Shown here piece after piece: positions 12,812 through 24,842 of a stretch of 64,000 nt of DNA. Every line of letters begins with the position of its first letter. Position 1 is the first letter of the stretch. Below the pieces are notes generated by a model. That model was not told where the DNA came from. It ran no database searches and worked only from the letters and a program-made list of their open reading frames with translations. The stretch covers positions 38,902,752-38,966,751 of the forward strand of contig CAMZMU010000020.1 of assembly GCA_947311845.1 (NCBI GenBank). The letters are read 5' to 3'. Origin of the DNA: Poa pratensis. Lineage: Eukaryota; Streptophyta; Magnoliopsida; Poales; Poaceae. A program made the position numbers and the translations under genes.

Positions 12812-15412
12812 CCCCCTCCAACCAGCACAGTGTACACGGCAACCCCATTAGGTCGGTTCCGACCTTACGCACCAATGGCGAGACGCCAGCCAGGACACAG
12901 CGAAAGGGGCCCGAAAGTCTTCTGGCGGCCGCACAATCCAACGTACCCGCCGAAGAATGGAGGAAGGCCAACTCGGACGGAGAAATCGGGCCTGAATTTT
13001 CCATGACATCATGAACAGTGAACCGTACCCGACGATGACGCGAAATACCAAACGTACCCCAACATACTGTAGAAAATACGCAGAGGCTACACACGCACGG
13101 GAGAGATCGGCAACGCAAACGTGCAGGGCAACCGACATGTGGACCACGGGAGGGGACGGCCCCATCGTCAGCGAGAGAAAGGGGGAGGAACCACATACGA
13201 AGATCGCTCTCCCAGAAGGGAACGCAGTGCATCCGCTAAAAACCTAGAATGGTAAATGGACAAAATCTACCAATGGGAGGAACGCAGTGCGAATCTGACA
13301 ACCCCGCCACACTGATTAAACACGCAGCGTGAGGCCGACGGGTGGGCCCTCGGGCTCTAGGGTGCATCGGGAGAGGGCGTCAGCAAGAGTGGGTGCACCA
13401 AGGTTGGTACGGTTAGCGACTTTGCGAATCCCTGTTCATGCCGACTCCAGGAGCCAGCGGGGATCGGACGGTGCGGAGGTGTGGAGCGGGAAATATTGGA
13501 CGGCCAGAAAGGTCAAATCGTTGTGGTGCGCTCAATGGGTCTCACCGTTTATATCTTCACATTTCTCAGTTAGGTGTTCCTTCATTCTCTGTGAAAAAAA
13601 CTTCAACACAAAAACTTTCCCATTCTTGTCTGCGGTTAGATATTAGTGCAATAGATAATATTTCCAAAGTGCTGCCATTAAACCAAATCAAATTTTGTTT
13701 TCAAGTTACAGAGAGGTTACTTAAGTGGCCAACTTCTAAAATAAAAGGTAATACCCAAAAAGAATCAAATGAAAACGCAAAGAGGCCACTCTTGTAACAA
13801 AAGTCAGAATCTGTCCAGAAAAACATCAGTTGGAAAACGCAATTTTTTAAGTGCACTTAAACATGTCAGAAATTTTCGTGATTTTTAGATTTTCCAGTAA
13901 AATATGAAAAATCGCGCAGTGAGCAGAAAATGCTGAAAATAGAGAAAAAAACCATTTTTGAATATGTATCCACTAAAACCAAATGGGTAAAACTTGGTAC
14001 TTTATTTTTGAATAAAAGACCAGAGGGTAAACAAGATCTAAACTTGCTAGCAAAAGCAAGGAAAACTCCAAATAAAAACCAAAAGTAAAAACCAAACAAA
14101 ATCCAAAGAAAGAATCAAATACAGAAGCAAAAGAAAAGAAAATATTTTTGTTGTTTTGAATTTATAAGTAAAAGCAAAAGAAGAAGTAATAAAAACCAAA
14201 TAAAGAACCAAATAAAATCAAATAAGAGAAAACCAAAACCAATAAAAGCAAATTATAATACAAGCTAAGACAATACATGTCATGTGAACGGGTAATATAG
14301 ATCATGAACGAGACAACCTCATGTTAGTTGATGAATAGGGGGATGCCTCGGGCATCCCCAAGCTTAGATGATTGAATCTTCTTGAATATGTTCTTGGGGT
14401 GCACCTGGGCATCCCCAAGCTTGAGCTCTTACGTCTTATTGTTCATCTCATATCACCATATTGATTAGATCTTATAGGCTACATCCACGTAAAACATCAC
14501 AAAACTCATTAGTAGGGTTAGTACTCATTAAATAAAATACACTCATGTTCTAACATTGGCAAGTTTCATAATCTTTATTAAACATTAGCCACTGTATATA
14601 CTAAGGTGTTCATGACTTCTGTTGTCCGTCGAAAAACTAAAGAAACTAAGAACATCAAGTACAATATTTAATAAACACAAAAATCTGCTAAAACTGAACA
14701 GTCTGTAAAGATGGCACTCAACGAGATAGTTACGTAGCTTAAATCAACAAACTCAAAACTAATTAAAGACAGATAATAAGCTCAGGTTTATGCACAAAAA
14801 AATTCAGATCAAAATACTATTCTGGGATTTATCACGATTTTGTACAGTGAAGCACAGAAATATGTCAAAACTGAACAGTCAGTGAAGATCGAATTGTTCG
14901 AGACAGTTAGGTAACTCAAATCAGAAAAGTCAGAACTAATGAAAGAAATATAAAAAGCAAGGCTTTGCGCTCAAGAAATGTCAGGTCAAGATCACGTTCT
15001 GGTGATTTTAAACATTTTATACGGTGAAGCACAGAAAATCTGTTTCTGGACAGCAAAGTAAAACTTTCAACTTTCAAGTAACTAGAAACTATTATTGGCA
15101 CTTTATTCTTATGGTATAGAGGAATGTACACAATATATACATGTTTTTAGCTGATAAGCTTCCATGGAAAGATTTGATTTGGTTTCATAGGCATGAACAC
15201 AAGTGTTCAAGATCGACCCCCACTTAACCATTACTCATCTTTCCAATCACTCTTTCTGAAAACGTTTTTAGATAACAAGTACAACTAATTTTTTTTTATG
15301 ATTCGTATTCCCTATCCATACTAAGATAGAAAACAACTTAAAATTGAAAGTAAAAATTACTTAGAGATAAAGCAAATAAGTGCACACAAGAATATTCACC
15401 CCACGCTATTGC

Positions 15413-15430
15413 TCCCTGGCAACGGTGCCA
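15413..15430 (-). other. Primer-binding site, element B (tRNA-Asp type)
   Basis: The 18 bases ending AACGGTGCCA match the 3' end of plant tRNA-Asp (as I recall it) with two mismatches. They lie 10 bases inside the LTR, as expected for Athila-like gypsy elements. Confidence 0.7.
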
Positions 15431-15440
15431 GAAAAGGTCT

Positions 15441-16930
15441 TGATAACGCACAAGTGTAGGGGATCGTGTGTATCCTTTTCGATAAGTAAGAGTGTCGAAC
15501 CCAACGAGGAGCTAAAGGTAGGATAAGTATTCTCTCAAGTCCTATCAACCACTGATACAACTCTACGCACACTAAACGTTTGCTCTAACTAGGAAATAAA
15601 ACTAGAGTAACAATACGGGTATGAGAGATAGCTTTGCGAGATAATAAACAACAAGAAAGTAAAAGTTAGTTGCTGCAGCAATAAAGTACACTAAATAACC
15701 ATAAACTAACAGTACCATGAGTGTGGAAAAGTGGTGGAAAGTGTGATGGAATTGTCCAAGATTAATTAGTGAAGATACTTGGTTCATTGTCTTCGATGCA
15801 GTTTTCTATGTGGGAGAGACTAAATATACATTACTCAACTAGTTGCGATTACACATACTATATGATTGGATTGTTAGTAAGCTTCCGCGTATACTAACAA
15901 TGCATTAAGGTTCCCCAACCATAGCCTTAAGTTAATGGTCCTCTTACTCCCATACGTGCAACACTCCGGTTCGAGTTCTCAGGTTTCTGTCGCTCCGGCA
16001 GAACTTTCCCCTTCCTTTACACATACTACAAACCCTATGATGTATGATCCATGCGCGCATAAATATAATGGACACCAAATGACTGTACCATATCAACATA
16101 CAACTCTAATGAACCAAAGACATTCAACAATGCAATCAAATAACAAAGAAACTACACAAACATGACATAGATCATAGAATAATATTTATAGCATCAAACA
16201 CCATGTTTACATAGAGCGGTACAGAGGTGTGTGGGAGGATGAACCACTATATACAAGGAAGAATTCGCGATGAAGATGGCGGTGAAGACGGCGGTCATGG
16301 AGGAAGAGGCGAGGCAGGCGGCGCCGACAGTCGGCGGTGGCGTTGGCCACCAAGGGGTGCGCCGCCCCTTGGCCTCCTTCCTCCATGGCTTCTTGGTGCT
16401 TGAGGGAGCCCTCCCCCCATGGAGATGAGTTCCATTGGGAGGAAAAAACGTGACTTTGGTGGCTGGAATTCGTGGGTATCGGTTGTTCTCCACGACCTAG
16501 ATTTTCTCCCTTTATATAGGCTCTCGTATTTCTGTCATCCCCTCTAGGGTTTCGGTAGGACGGCGATATATGGAGCGTCCGGACTCCGATTGGGCCGAAT
16601 TTTAAGTCCAGATCGATTAGAAGAACATTGCCCACAACGTTCACGACTAGACATTTTTCATTTGACGTCGTCGTTTGTCCGTAACGTGACAATCTCCGAA
16701 AAATGTTTCCAGACAGATTTCAGGAAAGTCCCAATTTGACTCCAACAAGGTTTCCTCTTGTATTTTTGATATTTTCTACACGTCAAAGTGTAAAACAAGA
16801 ACATTGTGCACTTTTGCAACTATTAATAGGTTAGTCCAAAGAAATCATAAACTTAATATAAAAACAAGTGTTAAAAGCATAAAAGTGGCATGAAACAATC
16901 AAAAATTATAGATACGTTTTGGACGTATCA
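15441..16930 (-). repeat. 5' LTR of element B
   Basis: It begins TGATAACG beside the primer-binding site and ends GACGTATCA, that is TG...CA borders over 1490 bp. A TATATAAA box on the minus strand (about 16511-16518) marks its promoter. The right border cuts directly into LINE coding sequence. Confidence 0.8.
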
Positions 16931-17036
16931 GCAACCCACTCACACCATTTGGGATCAAAACCCTTCATGTGGAGTGCCTGCTGCAAAAAAGACCAATTCA
17001 CTTTATCATATGCCTTTTCAATTTTGAAAAGAACAC
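16931..17036 (-). pseudogene. LINE reverse transcriptase fragment (part 2 of split LINE)
   Basis: The minus-strand translation contains KAYDKVNWSFLQQAL and KWCEWV, a non-LTR reverse transcriptase signature. It continues exactly from the fragment at 24843-26163 once element A and one copy of AACAC are removed. The distal part of the LINE is lost where element B's LTR begins at 16930. Confidence 0.85.
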
Positions 17037-18622
17037 TGATGACGTGGATCGCACGTTCGTTGGGAGATCCCAAGAGGAAGGTATGAAGCAGTGTAGCAGC
17101 AGTTTCCCTCAGTATGAAACCAAGGTTTAATCGAACCAGTAGGAGCAAGAAATCACTTCTGAAGGTTGTTGGTGGCGCCGTTTACTCGATCACCAACGTG
17201 GAATCTGCACACAACACAATCAAACTACTTTGCCCCAACGAAACAGTGAGGTTGTCAATCTCACCGGCTTGCTGAAAACAAAGGATTAAACGTATGGTGT
17301 GGAAAACAGTAGTAAATTGCAGAGAATGAAAAGGAACAATGTTTGCAGTTGGTTGTATTATCAGTGTAAAAGAATGGACCGGGGTCCACAGTTCACTAGT
17401 GGTGTCTCTCCATAAAAGATAACTAACATGCTGGGTGAACAAATTACAGCTGGGCAATTGACAAAATATTGAGCGCATGACAATGCATATATATGACATG
17501 ATGATTACTATGATATTCATGTGGGCATTACGACAAAATACATAGACCGTTATCCAACAGCGTCTATGACTAATAATCCACCTCCAGGTTGTCATCCGAG
17601 TTCCCCGTTGGTATTAAGTTGCAAGCAACGGATAATCGCATTAAGTAATGTGCGTAATGTAAACAAATGCATTAGACCTAACGGCGCACCCTTAAGCTAA
17701 GCATCGGTTATTTTATCCCTAGTGGCAACAGCACATCCACAATCTTAGAAGTTGTTGTCACTCTCCCAGATTACCGGAGGCATGAACCCACTATCTAGCA
17801 TAAATACTCACTCTTGGAGTTACAAGCATCTACTTGGCCAAAGCATCTACTAGTAACGGAAAGCATGCAAGATCATAAATAACATATAAGATAGATTGAT
17901 AATCAACTTGACATAGTATTCAATATTCATCGGATCCCAGCAAACACAACATGTAGCATTACAATAAGATGATCTTGATCATGATAGGCAGCTCACAAGA
18001 TCTAAACATGATAGCATAAAGTGGAGAGACAACCATCTAGCTACTGCTATGGACCCGTAGTCCAAGGATGAACTACTCACGCATCACTCCGGAGGCAGGC
18101 ATGGTGATGTAGAGCCCTCCGGTGATGATTCCCCTCTCCGGCAGGGTGCCGGGAAGAGCTTCTGAACCCTCCCGAGCTAGGGTTGACGGCGGCGGCGTCT
18201 CTGGAACTTTTCGTGGATAATGGCTCGGGTTTTAGGGTTTTCGCGTCGGGAAGAATAAATAGGCGAAAGGGCGGCGGCTGGAGACGCCCGTGGGGCCCAC
18301 ACCACCCCACGGCGCGGGGGGGGGCCCGCCGCCCCATGGTGTGGCTGCTCGTGGCTCCCCTCCGTCTCCCTTTGGACTCCGTGTACGTGTTGGAAAAATA
18401 GGAGGTTCTGTCCAAGTTTCGTCCAATTCCGAGAATATTTCCAGACTAGCTTTTCTGGAATACAAAAACAGCAGAAAACAGGAACTGGCACTGTGGCATC
18501 TTGTTAATAGGTTAGTCCCAGAAAATGCATAAAAATGCTATGAAGTGTATATAAAACATGTAACAATTGGTATAATATCAACATGGAACATCAGAAATTA
18601 TAGATACGTTTGAGACGTATCA
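17037..18622 (-). repeat. 3' LTR of element A
   Basis: 1586 bp, starting TGATGACGTGG and ending GAGACGTATCA, collinear with 23253-24842. Its TATA position reads as a weakened 'tatttatt' on the minus strand, where the 5' LTR has TATATAAT. The adjacent polypurine tract identifies it as the downstream LTR. Confidence 0.93.
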
Positions 18623-18640
18623 AGCATCCCCAAGCTTAGT
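18623..18640 (-). other. Polypurine tract of element A
   Basis: On the minus strand it reads AAGCTTGGGGATGCT immediately before the 3' LTR, the standard place for plus-strand priming. Further copies of the same word occur inside this element at 20480-20492 and 20538-20550. Confidence 0.8.
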
Positions 18641-21200
18641 TCTACTCGTCCTCGAGTAGGTAAAACGATAAAAACAAAATAATTTCTGAGGTGACATGCT
18701 ACAATCATAATCTTGATCAAATAGTATTGTAAAGCACATGTTATGAATGAAGTGATCCAGGTCAATGGTCTATAGTTTGCTAGCAAGTAGATAATGAGCA
18801 AACAACTGAATCATATAAGCAAAAACTTTTCATGAATAGTACTTTCGAGACAAGCATCAAAGAGTTTTGCATAAGAGTTAACTCATAAAGCAATAGATTC
18901 TAAGTAAAAGGTATTTAACCAACACAAAGGAAGATTTAAGCTTCAGCAATTGCTTTCAACTTTCAACATATATATCTCATGGATATTTGTCAACACAAAG
19001 CAATATAATAAGTGCAATATACAAGCATATAAAAATTGTTGCACCAAAGTTGACACTAGTGTTTGCTTCTGAGATAGAAAGAAGTAGGAAAACTGACTCA
19101 ACATAAAAGTAAAAGAAAGGCCCTTCGCAGAGGGAAGCAGGGATTAAATCATGTGCTAGAGCTTTTTAAGTTTTTGAAATCATAAGAGAGTAAAAATAAG
19201 TTTTGAGAGGTGTTTGTTAATTGTCAACGAATCAGAAAATGGAAAGTACAATATGACCCCTGCCAACCAGACTTTTAAGAGCGGCTCCCATGAAGGACGT
19301 TATTTCTACCAGCAAGGCAGATCATCCCTCTTCTCTTTTGTTTACACATGCAGATATTTCACTGTTTGTCATTGCTTGACTGATAAATCAGGGCAAAAAT
19401 GTGAAGAGAATTAAGCGGTTAAAGTTGTAATTAATTGGGACTGGGCACCCCATTTGCCAGCTCTTTTTGCAAAATTAATGGATAAGCGGATGTATATGCC
19501 GCTAGTCCGGTGGTAAAGTCTGTTTGACAGTTGACATAAAGACATCCACCCCGTCCTCATGAGCTTGGTAAACATTGACACAAAATAGGAGTAATAATTT
19601 TGAATAGTTTAAAGGTAGCACATGAAAAATTTACTTGGAATGGCAAGGAAATACCACATATAGGTAGTTATGGTGGACACAGATGGCATGGATTTTGGCT
19701 CAAGGTTTTGGATGCACGAGAAGCATTCCCTCTCAGTACAGAGTTTAGGCTAGCAAGGTTATTTGAAGCAAACACAGGATATCAACCGACACAGCAAGAC
19801 TTATATGAAAACATATTGCAAGCATTATAAGACTCTACACTGTCTTCCTTGTTAACCAAACCCTTTTACTAGAAAATATCTAGACCTTAGAGATACCAAT
19901 CATGCAAACCAAATTTCAACGAGCTTTACGGTAGTTCTTCATTAATAGGTTTTAACTACATGATACAAAAGCTTAAACATGAACTACTTGATAACTCAAA
20001 ACAATTGACAAGTATCAAATTATCCAATACAGTGATCTACAAGAATATGTAAGCTTTTTCCATTATACCATCTACCACATGCAACATTTTCTGTTCCAAC
20101 CAAACACCAATCAATTTATTTCAACATAAACTCTCCAAACAATTATAAGTGAAGCAAGAGAGTACTTTCTTTAAAAGAACTAACAGCTCTGAATAAGAGA
20201 TGCATGCAAAACAGGAGCTAAAAGCATAGCAATAGCTAGATAAGAATACTCAACAAGTATAAGTGAAGAATAGGAGTATTCATATGAAAAAGCGGAGCGT
20301 GTCTCTCTCCCAATCAAGAATGCTAGGGTCCAATCAAGTTGACCATAAGAAAAATAAAATACTGAAAATAAAAGCACACAGACGCTCCAAGTAAAGCACA
20401 TATGATGTGAAAGAATTAAAATATAGTTTCACTAGAGATGACCTGATAAGTTGCTGATGAAGAAGGGGATGCCTTGGGCATCCCCAAGCTTAGACGCTTG
20501 AGTCTTCTTGAAATATGCTGGGGTGATCCATGGGAGCATCCCCAAGCTTAAGCTCTTCACTCTTCTTGATCACATTATATCATCCTTCTCTCTTGACCCT
20601 TGAAAACTTCCGCCACACCAAACTCAGAGTAATTCTCATTAGAGGGTTAGTGCACAATCAAAAACTCACATGTTCTATAAGGACACAAACATGACCGTTA
20701 CTTTTAACATTAACTACTGCCACTGATGTTATGTGAAGCTCTTCACCCTAAAAAAGAATTCCACTCAACACTAGTAAAAGAGAGAATGCGAAAAATAAAA
20801 GACAGAATCTGTCTAAACAGAACAGTCGTAAAGACGAATTTTTTCGAGGCACTTACGTTGCTCAGATCGAAAAACTTTAAACTAACGAAAGATGCGTACA
20901 TATCTGAGGATCACGCACAAAAATTTGCAGATTTAAATAATTTTTCTGTGATTTTACAGAAGTAAAACGGTGAACAGCAGAAATCTGTTCCTGCGCAGAA
21001 ATCCAAATCTAGCATCATCTTCCTATTAGAGGCAATACTTGGCACAACAATGCGATAAAATAAAGATACAAAGGAATTGTTACAGAAGTAAACAACTCCT
21101 TGACTCAAAAAGAAAAGAAAAATTGCAGAAATAAAATAATGGGTTGTCTCCCATAAGCGCTTTTCTTTAACGCCTTTCAGCTAGGCGCAGAAAGTAAGAA
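18641..21200 (-). other. Non-coding 3' region of element A
   Basis: No retroviral domain is visible on either strand. It contains two polypurine-tract copies, a 9-bp-stem hairpin at 20466-20486, and the 'cagaatctgtc' block at about 20800 that is shared with B and D. The 76-codon plus-strand frame at 19600-19830 is antisense to the element and is treated as chance. Confidence 0.7.
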
Positions 21201-23043
21201 TCAAGTGTTTCCAAGTGATGAAGCATCAACAGAATAATTTGCTCTAACAATAGAATCAAAAGGTAACTTCATCTTATTTCTAGGTAAGTGTTCCATAGGT
21301 GCTAAATCAAGCATATCATAGAGTTTCTTAGGCATAACGGAAATACTAACACCAAGATCACATAAAGCATTGCAATCAAAATCATTCACCTTCATCTTAA
21401 TGATGGGCTCCCAACCATCTTCTAACTTCCTAGGGATAGAAGGTTCATGTTTTAATTTCTCTTCCCTAACTTGCATGAGAGCATTAGTAATATGTTTAGT
21501 AAAAGCCATGTTTATAGCACTAGCATTAGGACTTCTAGCTAGCTTTTGCAAGAACTTAATTACTTCAGAAATATTGCAACCATCAAAATCAAAATCATTA
21601 TTATCAAAAGTAATGGGACCATTGTCTCCCATGTTTTGAAAAATTTCAGTACTTTTATCAGGAACAGTTTCAGTGTTTTCAGGCAATTTTAAACGTTTTG
21701 CAACAAAACTAGAGACATTGCCAACACCAATTACTTTACCATTGATAGTAGGAGGTTTGTTAACACTTGAGTTTATAGCATTTTCAGTAGTAGTAATAGT
21801 ATAAACTCTAGCAATATTATTCTTTTTAGCAATTTCATCCTCTCTTGCCCACCTAGCATGCAACTCAGCTAGCATCCTCACATTATTATCAATTTTAACT
21901 TGTATAGCATTGAGAGTTTTGCTCTCTTTAACATCATGAGGCATGGTTTTAATTTTTAACAAATCAACATCAAGAGCAAGACTATCAATTTTAGAGGCAA
22001 GAACATCAATTTTCCCAAACTTTTCCTCAACAGATTTATTGAAAGCAGTTTGTGTACTAATAAAATCGTTAAGCATGACTTCAAGATCAGAGGGTACACT
22101 CTTATTATTGTTGTAGGAATTACCATAAGAATTAACATAACCATTGCCACTATTAAAAGGATAGGGCTTATAATTGCTATTACAAAAATTATTCCTATAA
22201 GCATTGTTGTTGAAGTTATTATTTTTAATGAAGTTCACATCAACATGCTCTTCTTGAGCAACCAAAGAAGCTAAAGGAACGTTATTTGGATCAACATGCA
22301 TTTTTCCATTTGTAAGCATAGACATAATAGTATCAATCTTATCACTCAAAGAAGAGATTTCTTCAACAGAATTTACCTTCTTACCTTGTGGAGCTCTTTC
22401 GGTGTGCCATTCAGAATAATTTATCATCATATCATCAAGAAGCTTTGTTGCAGCACCCAAAGTGATGGACATAAAGGTACCTCCAGAGGCCGAATCCAAT
22501 AGGTTTCTTGAAGAAAAATTTAGTCCTGCATAAAAGGTTTGGATGATCATCCAAGCAGTCAGTCCATGGGTGGGACAATTCTTTACCAATGATTTCATTC
22601 TCCCCAAGCTTGAGCAACATGCTCATTATCAAATTGTTTGAAATTCATAATGCTACTTCTCAAAGATATGATCTTAGCAGGAGGATAATATTTTCCTATG
22701 AAAGCATCTTTGCATTTAGTCCATGAATCAATACTATTTCTAGTCAAAGATAGCAACCATTTTTTAGCACGTCCTCTCAAAGAGAAAGGAAAAAGTTTCA
22801 GTTTAATAATATCACCATCTACTTCCTTATACTTTTGCATCTCACAAAGTTCAACAAAATTATTAAGATGAGCAGCAGCATCATCAGTACTAACACCAGA
22901 GAATTGCTCTTTCATAACAAGATTTAAAAGTGCAGGTTTAATTTCATAGAATTCTGCGTTAGAAGCAGGTGGAGCAATAGGTGTACTAATGAAATCATTG
23001 TTGTTCGTGCTACTGAAATCACACAACTTAGTGTTCTCAGGGT
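21201..23043 (-). pseudogene. Gag with protease remnant of element A, frameshifted
   Basis: The first part (stop of the frame near 22595, start at 23026) carries the Retrotrans_gag core, with GRAKKWLLSL and a conserved aromatic pattern around IDSWTKCKDAFIGKYY. The second part (22607-21201) continues gag, then an asparagine-rich segment (NNNAYRNN-like), a coiled region and a protease-like start CDLGVSISVMP at its C-terminus. The two frames overlap at the AQAW site near 22600, where one base appears missing, so full-length Gag is not made without a shift. The protease motif has V where active enzymes have A (DLGAS type). It is followed after about 10 residues by sequence normally expected much later, which suggests an internal deletion. 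Expected role: capsid for packaging element RNA. Confidence 0.85.
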
Positions 23044-23222
23044 ACTCATTTTAGCAAAATTAAAACAAAACAGAAAGATACCAACTTGAAAATAAAAGTA
23101 ACTAATTTTTTTGTGTTTTTGATAAATAAAGCAAACAAGACTAAATAAAAATAAACTAAGCAAGACAATAACAAAGTAAAGAGATTGGAAGCGTGAAACT
23201 CCCCTTGCAGAAATCCTCTTGC

Positions 23223-23240
23223 TCCCCGGCAACGTCGCCA
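23223..23240 (-). other. Primer-binding site of element A
   Basis: The 18 bases TCCCCGGCAACGTCGCCA match tRNA-Asp 3' sequence with one mismatch and lie 12 bases inside the 5' LTR. Confidence 0.85.
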
Positions 23241-23252
23241 GAAAAAGTTGCT

Positions 23253-24842
23253 TGATGACGTGGATCGCACGTTCGTTGGGAGACCCCAAGAGGAAGGTAT
23301 GAAGCAGTGTAGCAGCAGTTTCCCTCAGTATGAAACCAAGGTTTAATCGAACCAGTAGGAGCAAGAAATCACTTCTGAAGGTTGTTGGTGGCGCCGTTTA
23401 CTCGATCACCAACGTGGAATCTCCACACAACACAATCAAACTACTTTGCCCCAACGAAACAGTGAGGTTGTCAATCTCACCGGCTTGCTGAAAACAAAGG
23501 ATTAAACATATGGTGTGGAAAACAGTAGTAAATTGCAGAGAATGAAAAGGAACAATGTTTGCAGTTGGTTGTATTATCAGTGTAAAAGAATGGACCGGGG
23601 TCCACAGTTCACTAGTGGTGTCTCTCCATAAAAGATAACTAACATGCTGGTGAACAAATTACAGCTGGGCAATTGACAAAATATTGAGCGCATGACAATG
23701 CATATATATGACATGATGATTACTATGATATTCATGTGGGCATTACGACAAAATACATAGACCGTTATCCAACAGCGTCTATGACTAATAATCCACCTCA
23801 GGTTGTCATCCGAGTTCCCCGTTGGTATTAAGTTGCAAGCAACGGATAATCGCATTAAGTAATGTGCGTAATGTAAACAAATGCATTAGACCTAACGGCG
23901 CACCCTTAAGCTAAGCATCGGTTATTTTATCCCTAGTGGCAACAGCACATCCACAATCTTAGAAGTTGTTGTCACTCTCCCAGATTACCGGAGGCATGAA
24001 CCCACTATCTAGCATAAATACTCACTCTTGGAGTTATAAGCATCTACTTGGCCAAAGCATCTACTAGTAACGGAAAGCATGCAAGATCATAAATAACATA
24101 TAAGATAGATTGATAATCAACTTGACATAGTATTCAATATTCATCGGATCCCAGCAAACACAACATGTAGCATTACAATAAGATGATCTTGATCATGATA
24201 GGCAGCTCACAAGATCTAAACATGATAGCATAAAGTGGAGAGACAACCATCTAGCTACTGCTATGGACCCGTAGTCCAAGGATGAACTACTCACGCATCA
24301 CTCCGGAGGCAGGCATGGTGATGTAGAGCCCTCCGGTGATGATTCCCCTCTCCGGCAGGGTGCCGGGAAGAGCTTCTGAACCCTCCCGAGCTAGGGTTGA
24401 CGGCGGCGGCGTCTCTGGAACTTTTCGTGGATAATGGCTCGGGTCTTTAGGGTTTTCGCGTCGGGAAGATTATATAGGCGAAAGGGCGGCGGCTGGAGAC
24501 GCCCGTGGGGCGCACACCACCCCACGGTGCGGTTGGGGGGCCCGCGCCGCCCCATGGTGTGGCTGGCTCGTGGCTCCCCTCCGTCTCTCCTTTGGACTCC
24601 GTGTACGTGTTGGAAAAATAGGAGGTTATGTCCAAGTTTCGTCCAATTCTGAGAATATTTCCAGACTAGCTTTTCTGGAATACAAAAACAGCAGAAAACA
24701 GGAACTGGCACTGTGGCATCTTGTTAATAGGTTAGTCCCGGAAAATGCATAAAAATGCTATGAAGTGTATATAAAACATGTAACAATTGGTATAATATCA
24801 ACATGGAACATCAGAAATTATAGATACGTTTGAGACGTATCA
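23253..24842 (-). repeat. 5' LTR of element A
   Basis: 1590 bp, a near-identical partner of 17037-18622. A TATA box reads TATATAAT on the minus strand at about 24470-24477, placed to start the element transcript toward the primer-binding site. Confidence 0.93.

Larger units (their letters stand above)
5802..13480. mobile_element. Large repeat-rich, probably non-autonomous DNA transposon
   Basis: About 7.7 kb without a recognisable transposase. The core GGAGTCGGC and its complement recur in both orientations (about 6680, 7450-7615, 7650, 7735, 8985, 9165, 10045, 10215, 11235 and 13442). It is often paired as a palindrome and often followed by GGTGCATTAAGACGG. Blocks near 6260-6340 and 10720-10840 are direct copies. 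The block at about 10280-10370 is an inverted copy of about 12055-12120. Dense subterminal repeats in both orientations are typical of CACTA and other class II elements. I could not find matching CACTA termini or a target-site duplication, so class and borders are uncertain. Many long minus-strand frames (for example 11187-11678 and 12492-13232) are hydrophobic compositional artefacts of an A-rich plus strand and are not called genes. Confidence 0.45.
13600..16930 (-). mobile_element. Truncated gag-less gypsy-type retroelement (element B)
   Basis: Read on the minus strand: a 5' LTR (16930-15441), a tRNA-Asp-type primer-binding site at 15413-15430, then about 1.8 kb of non-coding internal DNA. 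That internal DNA holds two copies of the polypurine word AAGCTTGGGGATG (14353-14365 and 14410-14422) and the 'aataaagtaccaagttttaccc' and 'tctggacagattctg' words also found in element D. No gag, protease, reverse transcriptase or integrase frame is present. The 3' LTR is missing, so the element is truncated near 13600; the exact left border is uncertain. The A, B and D elements share internal words and probably belong to one lineage. Confidence 0.7.
17037..24842 (-). mobile_element. Complete non-autonomous gag-only gypsy retrotransposon (element A)
   Basis: Two near-identical LTRs (17037-18622 and 23253-24842) lie in direct orientation, bordered by TG...CA and flanked by the 5-bp duplication AACAC (17032-17036 and 24843-24847). 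The minus strand is the sense strand: primer-binding site 23223-23240, gag 23026-21600, a short protease-like piece ending at 21201, about 2.5 kb of non-coding 3' region, and a polypurine tract at 18623-18640. Reverse transcriptase, RNase H and integrase are absent, so mobility would need enzymes from a related autonomous element. The tRNA-Asp-type primer site and asparagine-rich gag suggest the Athila-like lineage. The two LTRs differ at only a modest number of sites by eye, so insertion is fairly recent. Confidence 0.93.

Noticed and set aside
11187..13232. Long hydrophobic minus-strand frames (up to 246 codons)
   Set aside because: Phe/Leu/Ser/Cys-rich peptides arise from an A-rich complementary strand; they overlap each other and show no family motif.
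3718..13480. Firm assignment as a CACTA transposon
   Set aside because: Subterminal repeats fit, but no CACTA termini, 3-bp duplication or transposase were found.
19600..19830. 76-codon plus-strand frame in element A
   Set aside because: Antisense to the element and inside its non-coding 3' region; no known domain.
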